Of a stretch of 14,224 nucleotides of DNA, positions 6,712 through 11,861 are shown in pieces. The translations under genes were made by a program, and so were the position numbers. The notes beneath the pieces were generated by a model. The model made no database searches, was not told the origin of the DNA, and worked only from the letters and a program-made list of their open reading frames with translations. Source of the stretch: an uncultured Collinsella sp. (GTDB lineage Bacteria; Actinomycetota; Coriobacteriia; Coriobacteriales; Coriobacteriaceae); NCBI GenBank assembly GCA_902494715.1, contig CABUUJ010000055.1:1-14224 (forward strand), given 5' to 3'. Numbering within the stretch: the first letter of the stretch is position 1; each line of letters starts with the position of its first letter.

Positions 6712-7959
6712 CTACCGTTCGTTAATATAGGTACGGTGCGGAAACTCCAGACCAGGGAACAGCTTGCTCGTCAGCTCGCAGAAATAACCGTCCGTCATGC
6801 TCGCGATATAATCCACTACGGCTTGATCCTTGTCGTTCTGCCAGGTATAGGTGCGATCGTAGTAGGAAAGCTGCTGCTCTATGCGCGAAACATGGTGCTT
6901 AAAGATGTAAGAGGACTCGTCGCCACTGTTTAGATCCCGCAGACAACGGTCGTAGAGCTTTACGAACGCCTCGCGCAGCTCCGCCTCGGAATCGCCTTCG
7001 ATACCGCCCTTGCTATAGATCTTCTCGTAGTTCTCGCGCTTGGCTCGGCGGATTTCCTCAAACAGGTCCTCGCTCATCTCGATGCGCGGCTTGCCATAGC
7101 TGTGCTCAACGATATCGATGGAGGCATGCGTGAGGATCCAACTGTTGTAGGCACCGCCCCGGCCATCATCAAAGGCGTCGGGTGACAGCAGGCCCGCCGC
7201 AATGGCGTCTTGGCGATCGCGCCCAACGTAGGCAAGGATATCCGAGATGCGAACCACGCAGCCCTCGAGCGTCATGGGACGCAGGTGCTCAATCGCGCTA
7301 TAGCCCGTGGCGATACAGTCCTCAACCGTCTGATCGAACTGGTCAAAGGAGCCCATGTCCGAGAGCTCAAACACACGCTGCTCATATTCGCCGTTGTGGC
7401 ATAGCACGCCATCGAGCGTCTGAAGCGACACGTTACGGCCGTACAGCGCATCGAGCACACGGACCGACTGCACGTTATGGAAAAAGTAACGACCCGTGCG
7501 CTCGTGGTAAATATCATTGAGGAATCGCTCACCGGCATGGCCAAAGGGCGTGTGTCCCAAGTCGTGGCCCAGGCCAATCGCCTCGATCAGATCGCAGTTG
7601 AGCCCCAGGGCGCGACCGATATCGCGCGCAATGCGCGAGACAAGCTGCACGTGCAAACCGCGGCGCGACAGATCATCATTGCTACGGAAGCTAAAGACCT
7701 GCGTTTTGCCTGCATAACGCGTGTACGCAGGAAGATGAAGAATCTTTTCGGTATCGCGCATAAATGCCGGACGCATAAGCGTGCCTTTGTCGGCGGCGCG
7801 ATCAATACGACGAATGACCTGATCGTCGTTGCAACGATACGGGTTAACATAGCCCGAAGCACGATCGGTGGCAATGCGCTTGACAAGTTCGGGCGACAAC
7901 GCCGAGGGAATACGGTCCATGCGCGCCTTAATGACGGCCGTTTCTTGAATAGTTGCCAT
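6712..7959 (-). CDS. Deoxyguanosinetriphosphate triphosphohydrolase-like HD protein
   Basis: HD-domain dNTP triphosphohydrolase (415 residues), expected to split dNTPs into deoxynucleoside and triphosphate, controlling the dNTP pool. Metal-binding HD motifs are intact: H103 in GLHVQLVSRIARDIG, H132-D133 in GLGHDLGHTPFGHAGE, and D240 in VRISDILAYVGRD. The upstream ILHLPAYTRYAGKTQVF resembles the R-x-L-x-x-K-T-Q-V-F substrate region of the family, with Tyr-Thr in place of a more typical Phe-Arg. The start at 7959 (MATIQETAVIKARM) has a perfect AAGGAG six bases upstream; an in-frame start nine codons earlier has none. It follows the prepilin-peptidase gene by 31 nt. The stop codon lies inside a small hairpin (6701-6726). 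Exact nucleotide preference cannot be told from sequence. Confidence 0.93.
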   Translation of the reverse strand: MATIQETAVIKARMDRIPSALSPELVKRIATDRASGYVNPYRCNDDQVIRRIDRAADKGTLMRPAFMRDTEKILHLPAYTRYAGKTQVFSFRSNDDLSRRGLHVQLVSRIARDIGRALGLNCDLIEAIGLGHDLGHTPFGHAGERFLNDIYHERTGRYFFHNVQSVRVLDALYGRNVSLQTLDGVLCHNGEYEQRVFELSDMGSFDQFDQTVEDCIATGYSAIEHLRPMTLEGCVVRISDILAYVGRDRQDAIAAGLLSPDAFDDGRGGAYNSWILTHASIDIVEHSYGKPRIEMSEDLFEEIRRAKRENYEKIYSKGGIEGDSEAELREAFVKLYDRCLRDLNSGDESSYIFKHHVSRIEQQLSYYDRTYTWQNDKDQAVVDYIASMTDGYFCELTSKLFPGLEFPHRTYINER

Positions 7960-7965
7960 GGCATG

Positions 7966-7971
7966 CTCCTT
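7966..7971 (-). promoter_or_regulatory. Ribosome binding site fixing the dGTPase start
   Basis: AAGGAG on the minus strand, six bases before the ATG at 7959. It shows that the in-frame upstream start at 7986 is not the real one. Confidence 0.85.
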
Positions 7972-7990
7972 AAGAAGGATGCGCAATCGG

Positions 7991-8413
7991 TTACAAAGTG
8001 CAGCCCACGACCTCGATTATGGCAAAAATCGGCACTAAAAACGGGAGCAATGGCAGGGAGCGCGATTTTGTGAAGAGACAGGAGAGGGCCAGGGCCAGGA
8101 GTGCGACGGCAAATGCCACGATGCCACCCATAGGGTCGAGCGTGCAAAGCGCGAAGAGCGCCTTGGCATCCCCCATGCCGATGCCCGGGATTTGGCGAAG
8201 ACGACGCCAGAGGGACTCAGTCAGCACGAGAGCAAGATACACAATGACGGCAAGACCCGCGTGGTCAAGCGCTGTGTTCAAACCGAGGTCGAGCCAAACA
8301 CCCGCCAACGCCGCCACGGCACATGCGCCGGCAAGCCCATTGGGAAACCGTCGCTCTCGGGCATCAATTGCCATGCCGGCAAAGATGCAAATCCAAAACG
8401 GGATATAGACCAT
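7991..8413 (-). CDS. A24-type prepilin peptidase domain protein, stand-alone
   Basis: Small integral membrane aspartyl protease-like protein (140 residues) of the type IV prepilin peptidase family A24, lacking the N-methyltransferase half; the size resembles TadV/CpaA. Both expected catalytic aspartates are present: D17 in MAIDARERRFPNG and D82 in GIGMGDAKALFAL (the GxGD signature). About five hydrophobic segments are seen, at roughly 3-17, 26-45, 52-66, 84-110 and 118-137. The start at 8413 (MVYIPFWICIF) has AGGAGG six bases upstream; a start at 8458 would have to run through a terminator-like hairpin. No pilin, Tad or type II secretion gene is in the window, so the substrate is unknown. It sits 31 nt before the dGTPase gene and is probably co-transcribed with it. 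Confidence 0.85.
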   Translation of the reverse strand: MVYIPFWICIFAGMAIDARERRFPNGLAGACAVAALAGVWLDLGLNTALDHAGLAVIVYLALVLTESLWRRLRQIPGIGMGDAKALFALCTLDPMGGIVAFAVALLALALSCLFTKSRSLPLLPFLVPIFAIIEVVGCTL

Positions 8414-8419
8414 CGGACG

Positions 8420-8425
8420 CCTCCT
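8420..8425 (-). promoter_or_regulatory. Ribosome binding site fixing the prepilin-peptidase start
   Basis: AGGAGG on the minus strand, six bases before the ATG at 8413, supporting the 140-residue form. Confidence 0.85.
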
Positions 8426-8444
8426 CGAGCTGCATCGCAAAAGC

Positions 8445-8486
8445 AAAAACCACCACAAAGGTGCCTGTCCCCTTTGCGGTGGTTTT
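8445..8486 (-). terminator. Terminator-like hairpin after the glycosyltransferase, repeat-like core
   Basis: AAACCACCACAAAGG (8447-8461) pairs with CCTTTGCGGTGGTTT (8471-8485) over 15 positions with a single A-C mismatch, around a 9-nt loop. On the minus strand the second arm runs into TTTTTGCTTTTGC, an intrinsic terminator for the glycosyltransferase that ends at 8495. The core, GGTGCCTGTCCCC on the plus strand, resembles dispersed repeat motifs I remember from anaerobe genomes; this is unverified. The next gene starts only about 30 nt further on, which leaves no room for a separate promoter. Confidence 0.75.
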
Positions 8487-8494
8487 GGTGGTGG

Positions 8495-9790
8495 TTATTT
8501 GGCGCCTTGCATGACCTCGTCAAGGGTAACGTTGACGGCGTGCTGCGTCGGCACCCAGTCGACCTTCAGGAACAACGCGGCCACCGTGATGGGGATATAG
8601 CTGAACATAAAGATCGGGAAGGTAAACAGGTTAGTCACCAGACGCCACTTTTGCGCGCAGTGAATGTGCTTGTACTCAAAGATAGTCGTGAGCAGCGCCA
8701 GGATAAAGAAGGTCTGATACATCATGGCGAAGGTCATAATGAGCGAAGCGGCGCACGCCTGCATCTCGACTTCGGTAGCCAAGAAACCATGCGAAAGGCC
8801 ACCCACAATCAAGAACGTCGCATTAGCGAGCATCGAGATCAGCGATAGCAGCATACCCGGGGCGATCGTCATGAACATGTCGTAGGCGGCAAATCGATGA
8901 TAGCGGAACGTCGACTTGACCAGATGTTTGCCGTAGGTAAAGAACACCTGGTAAAAGCCCTTGGTCCAGCGCATACGCTGCTTCCAGGACGCCTTAAACG
9001 TCACGGGTTGCTCGTCAAAGAACTCCGCAGGCGCATAACCGATGCGAATGCCGTGAATGGCGCAGAACGTGGTGAACTGAATATCCTCGGTCAGCGTATG
9101 GAACTGCCAACCGTGCATGCCCTCGATAACGCTGGCGGAGATGAGGTAGCCCGAACCAGAGACAGCGCAAGAAGTCTTGCAGATGTTGCGCGCGTTATTG
9201 AGAAAGCGCGCCTCGCGCAGGTACCAAGTAGCATTAGCTGCCGAGATCCACGAGCTGCCAAAATTCTTGGAGTTACGATAGCTCGTGACCACATGGAAGC
9301 CCTGGTCAAAGGCATCGTTCATCTTGGAGACGTAATCGCGGGAGATGACGTTATCGGCATCGAAGATAAAGTAGCCCTCAAACGTGTCGGGATACTCGTT
9401 GAGAATGCGATCGAAACCAAAGTCCATGACCCAGCTCTTGCCCTTTCGGGCCAGGTCATTGCGCTCGTAAACAATGGCACCGGCCTCGCGTGCGAGCTGC
9501 GCGGTGTTGTCGGTGCAGGCGTCGGCAACGACAAAGACCTCGATAAGCTCGGACGGATAGTCCTGGTCCTTGATGGAGCGTACGAGATTGGCAATTACGG
9601 CTTCCTCGTTATGCGCAGCAATGAAGAAGGCATAGCGGTGAAGTTTTTTGGCCTTGGGAGGCGCGACCTCGCCACGAAGAGCGCCAATGACAAAGAAGAC
9701 CACCTGGTACAGAAAGCAGACCGTGAGCAGCGTGACAACAATCTGGTTGAAGATCACGATGGGTGTGTTGGTTTGTAAAAAGGCGAGCAT
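8495..9790 (-). CDS. Membrane family 2 glycosyltransferase (processive type)
   Basis: A GT2 enzyme of 431 residues that should use a nucleotide sugar on the cytoplasmic side of the membrane to build a polysaccharide or glycolipid. Order seen: N-terminal membrane helix at about 14-36, GT-A domain with AAHNEE (58-63), VVADACTDN (87-95, substrate Asp90), FDADN (143-147, the D-x-D metal site), TED at 234-236 (catalytic base) and QRMRW at 271-275 (the Q-x-x-R-W signature). C-terminal membrane segments follow at about 304-332, 345-372 and 388-410. This arrangement is that of hyaluronan, poly-GlcNAc and cellulose synthase-like enzymes; the product cannot be deduced and no other polysaccharide gene is nearby. 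GGGAG precedes the ATG. It is probably transcribed alone, from a start near 9820 to the hairpin at 8445-8486. Confidence 0.92.
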   Translation of the reverse strand: MLAFLQTNTPIVIFNQIVVTLLTVCFLYQVVFFVIGALRGEVAPPKAKKLHRYAFFIAAHNEEAVIANLVRSIKDQDYPSELIEVFVVADACTDNTAQLAREAGAIVYERNDLARKGKSWVMDFGFDRILNEYPDTFEGYFIFDADNVISRDYVSKMNDAFDQGFHVVTSYRNSKNFGSSWISAANATWYLREARFLNNARNICKTSCAVSGSGYLISASVIEGMHGWQFHTLTEDIQFTTFCAIHGIRIGYAPAEFFDEQPVTFKASWKQRMRWTKGFYQVFFTYGKHLVKSTFRYHRFAAYDMFMTIAPGMLLSLISMLANATFLIVGGLSHGFLATEVEMQACAASLIMTFAMMYQTFFILALLTTIFEYKHIHCAQKWRLVTNLFTFPIFMFSYIPITVAALFLKVDWVPTQHAVNVTLDEVMQGAK

Positions 9791-9827
9791 GCAGGCTCCC
9801 GAGAACGCGTTACGTAAACAACCGTAT

Positions 9828-9854
9828 ATCTTACCGCAGGCTTACCGAGTTCAA
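9828..9854 (-). promoter_or_regulatory. Possible glycosyltransferase promoter with heptamer repeats
   Basis: On the minus strand TTGAAC (9849-9854) is followed after 15 nt by TAAGAT (9828-9833); an 18-nt alternative is GATATA. The spacer contains two direct copies of CGGTAAG 11 bp apart (plus-strand CTTACCG at 9830-9836 and 9841-9847). Hexamer matches and spacing are only fair, so this is a weak assignment. Confidence 0.3.
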
Positions 9855-9872
9855 GAAACCACCTAATACTGG

Positions 9873-10886
9873 CTAGGCTTCGAGCAGACCGAGCTGCGGA
9901 ACGATTTCGTCGCCGGCAGCGGTGCGGCCAAGCGAGCGCGGGGCCAGGTCGTCAAAAACCGCGGCGAGATCCCACGGTAGCTCGTCGCGGCACTCAATGC
10001 GCTCCCCCGTCACGGGATGGTCGAATGCAACACGCCAGGAATGAAGGAATTGCCTGGTCAGACCCTGATCGGCGCGTGCATCGCACTTGCCGTAGAGCGG
10101 ATCGCCCACGCAGGCGTGGTTAATATGGCGCATATGCACGCGAATCTGATGTGTGCGGCCCGTAAACAGGTGGCACTCGACGAGCGTATAGCCGTCGTCA
10201 AAACGCGTGGAATCGAAGCGCTCGAGGACCTTAAAGGTCGTAATGGCCTGGCGCGCGAAAGGATCGTCCGAAACCGCCATCTTGACACGGTCACGCGTAG
10301 AACGGGCAATGCCGGTGTTAATGGTGCCCTCATCCATAGCGATATGTCCGTGAACGAGCGTGATATAGCGACGATCGAGCGTGCGCGTGCGAATGAGATT
10401 TTGGAGCGCGCGCTGCGTGTCGTCGTCTTTTGCCGCAAGCATGAGGCCCGAGGTATCGCGATCTAAACGATGCACGATGCCGGGGCGGTCCTCACCCTGC
10501 ACGGTACCCAGATGGTCAATGCCGCAGTGGTAGACCAGAGCGTTCGCAAGCGTGCCGCTCTCGTGGCCATGGGCGGGATGGCACACCAGGCCGCGCTGCT
10601 TGGAGAGCACGATGAGGTAGTCGTCCTCGTAACGGATATCGAGGGGGATGGCCTCGGGAATCACATCAGTGGGATCATGCGGCTCGGGCAGGTCGACCGA
10701 GATGCGGTCACCGGAGCGCACAGCATATTTTTTTGATAGGCAGGTCTCGCCGTTCACGATTACGGCGCCGCCCTCGATCAGATGCGCGCAGGCAGAGCGC
10801 GTGGGGCAGCCGTCGTTGGCACCCAGAAAGGCGTCGAGACGCTGGCCAGAGCAATCGTCGGCAACAAGAATATGGATGTCGGCCAT
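9873..10886 (-). CDS. RluD-type 23S rRNA pseudouridine synthase
   Basis: RluA-family pseudouridine synthase (337 residues), expected to convert uridines in large-subunit rRNA during ribosome assembly. An N-terminal S4-like RNA-binding domain lies at about 14-65 (QRLDAFL, HLIEGGAVIVNGE). The catalytic signature HRLDRDTSGLML is at 139-150, with D142 as the nucleophile. Downstream family stretches include RRYITLVHG, ECHLFTGRTHQIRVHMRHI and GDPLYGK. The presence of the S4 domain favours RluD-like over RluA. The start at 10886 shares one base with the lspA stop (TAATG), so the two are translationally coupled; the lspA-rluD pair is a very common bacterial order. About 20 residues after DLAAVFDDL form a nonconserved tail. 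Confidence 0.94.
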   Translation of the reverse strand: MADIHILVADDCSGQRLDAFLGANDGCPTRSACAHLIEGGAVIVNGETCLSKKYAVRSGDRISVDLPEPHDPTDVIPEAIPLDIRYEDDYLIVLSKQRGLVCHPAHGHESGTLANALVYHCGIDHLGTVQGEDRPGIVHRLDRDTSGLMLAAKDDDTQRALQNLIRTRTLDRRYITLVHGHIAMDEGTINTGIARSTRDRVKMAVSDDPFARQAITTFKVLERFDSTRFDDGYTLVECHLFTGRTHQIRVHMRHINHACVGDPLYGKCDARADQGLTRQFLHSWRVAFDHPVTGERIECRDELPWDLAAVFDDLAPRSLGRTAAGDEIVPQLGLLEA

Positions 10887-11485
10887 TAACGCTCATTCCT
10901 TTCGCGAATCTTGCGGGCACGCTCCCCACGCTGCTTGGCTTTGCGCTTGGCGCGGGCCTCATCACGGGCATTGAGCTCGGCAGTCGCATCGACTTCGCGG
11001 GCCGCAGGGCTCAAGAACATGTAGCCGATGAGGGCAAGCACAACGCCTACGGTGATGCCGATATCGGCCACGTTAAAGACGGGAAAGTCGATGAAGGTGG
11101 TGGCAATAAAATCGGTCACAAAGCCAAAAGCCAGGCGATCGATCGCGTTGCCAATGGCGCCACCCACGACCATAGCCATGCCCACAACCTCCAAGCGAGC
11201 AAGCTGGGGCGTGCGAAGCAAGTACACGGCAATGGCGACAATGACCGCAAGCGCCAGCAAAGCGAACGCAACGCCATGCCCCTCGCCCATGCTAAAGGCA
11301 GCACCGATATTACGGACAAACATAAAGTCAATGACACCGGGGATGACGGTCACATGCAAAGCGTCGCCCACGGCACGAACCGCAAGCTTGGTCAGCTGGT
11401 CAAGAAGCAGCACAACCAGCGCCACCCCACCAGCAACACCCAACCGCCAACGCAAAGGCGGCGTCATACCCCCAGCACGACCCAA
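10886..11485 (-). CDS. lspA: Lipoprotein signal peptidase (signal peptidase II)
   Basis: Inner-membrane aspartyl protease that removes signal peptides from prolipoproteins after lipidation. Seen: four hydrophobic segments (about 16-38, 72-90, 98-115, 140-158), LLLDQLTKLAV at 26-36, RNIGAAFSM at 58-66, GNAIDRLAFGFVTDFI at 112-127 and FNVADIGIT at 137-145. The catalytic aspartates are D125 and D141. After about residue 160 there is a 40-residue charged tail rich in Arg, Lys, Glu and Ala (ARDEARAKRKAKQRGERARK), longer than in most LspA proteins. I prefer the TTG start at 11485, because AGGGG lies six bases before it; an ATG six codons later (11467) is the alternative. The gene is first of the lspA-rluD pair, well separated from ileS by a terminator. 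Confidence 0.95.
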   Translation of the reverse strand: MGRAGGMTPPLRWRLGVAGGVALVVLLLDQLTKLAVRAVGDALHVTVIPGVIDFMFVRNIGAAFSMGEGHGVAFALLALAVIVAIAVYLLRTPQLARLEVVGMAMVVGGAIGNAIDRLAFGFVTDFIATTFIDFPVFNVADIGITVGVVLALIGYMFLSPAAREVDATAELNARDEARAKRKAKQRGERARKIRERNER

Positions 11486-11491
11486 ATCAAT

Positions 11492-11496
11492 CCCCT
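11492..11496 (-). promoter_or_regulatory. Ribosome binding site supporting a TTG start for lspA
   Basis: AGGGG on the minus strand, six bases before TTG at 11485. The ATG at 11467 has only a G-run almost touching it, which is badly spaced. Confidence 0.5.
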
Positions 11497-11514
11497 ACCC
11501 TCAAGAACATCGAA

Positions 11515-11529
11515 TTACGTTTAACGTAA
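11515..11529. promoter_or_regulatory. 15-nt palindrome in the lspA leader, possible operator
   Basis: TTACGTT-T-AACGTAA is a perfect 7+7 inverted repeat around one base, 30 nt before the lspA start. On the minus strand a TATAAG hexamer (11538-11543) lies 8 nt upstream of it, so the palindrome would cover the transcription start. No convincing -35 was found for that -10. The regulator is unknown. Confidence 0.3.
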
Positions 11530-11599
11530 GTAACCATCTTATAGTGACAAACGCCAAACACGCAGCATATTGACCAACGCTGGCGAAATAACCAGCACA

Positions 11600-11636
11600 A
11601 AACAAAAGCGACATTCCGAATAACGGAATGTCGCTT
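11600..11636 (-). terminator. Strong intrinsic terminator downstream of ileS
   Basis: AAGCGACATTCCG (11606-11618) and CGGAATGTCGCTT (11624-11636) form a perfect 13-bp stem with the 5-nt loop AATAA. On the minus strand it is followed by CTTTTGTTTTG, a good T-run. It would end the ileS transcript, or one covering the structured element, about 220 nt past the ileS stop. The plus strand lacks a T-run. Confidence 0.88.
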
Positions 11637-11719
11637 GATAGCTTTCGACTAAGAGCGAAAGCGAAAGAAAGCCTTTAGCTCCAGCAATGGAAACGCCGCG
11701 CTATCGTCACCAACAGCGA

Positions 11720-11817
11720 AAACGTCCCTAAGCGAGCAAGGTGACGTGAAAGAGGAGGGAAGCGTACTTTGGTACGCGACCGACGATTGAACGTCAGATT
11801 GCCGCTTAGGGGCGTTT
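11720..11817. repeat. Nested inverted-repeat element (candidate structured RNA or MITE-like repeat)
   Basis: AAACGTCCCTAAGCG (11720-11734) pairs with CGCTTAGGGGCGTTT (11803-11817) over 15 positions with one G-U pair. Inside, GCAA (11736-11739) pairs with TTGC (11799-11802), TGACGT (11742-11747) with ACGTCA (11791-11796), and GCGTAC-TTTG-GTACGC (11762-11777) forms an apical hairpin. Weaker complementarity extends outward (ACCAACAGCG with GCAGCGTCGGT). Which strand is transcribed is unknown; if part of ileS readthrough, it is the minus strand. Confidence 0.6.
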
Positions 11818-11826
11818 GCAGCGTCG

Positions 11827-11861
11827 GTAGGTTACGGCGTTCTACGAACGCCGTAACCTAC
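11827..11861. repeat. Perfect 16-bp hairpin at the ileS stop codon
   Basis: GTAGGTTACGGCGTTC (11827-11842) and GAACGCCGTAACCTAC (11846-11861) pair without mismatch around a 3-nt loop. The ileS TAG (11860-11858) lies in the first arm of the minus-strand transcript. No T-run follows on either strand, so it is not a classic terminator; a 3'-end stabiliser or repeat remnant is possible. Confidence 0.7.

Larger units (their letters stand above)
11486..11857. other. Structured ileS-lspA intergenic region
   Basis: This is the only gap over 300 nt. From the ileS side it holds the hairpin at 11827-11861, the nested hairpin element at 11720-11817, and a purine-rich stretch with a GCTTTCG/CGAAAGC hairpin (11641-11662). 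Then come the terminator at 11600-11636, a second small hairpin GCTGG/CCAGC (11579-11596), and the lspA leader with its palindrome. No convincing protein-coding frame was found. Confidence 0.7.

Noticed and set aside
6701..6726. Hairpin ATTAA/CGAAC-TACC-GTTCG/TTAAT around the dGTPase stop as a terminator
   Set aside because: It is a bulged, partly AT stem without a T-run; rarA follows closely and is probably co-transcribed.
11653..11789. Open plus-strand frame ending in SEQGDVKEEGSVLWYATDD
   Set aside because: It has no in-frame start codon or ribosome site and coincides with the nested inverted repeats, so structure explains it better than coding.
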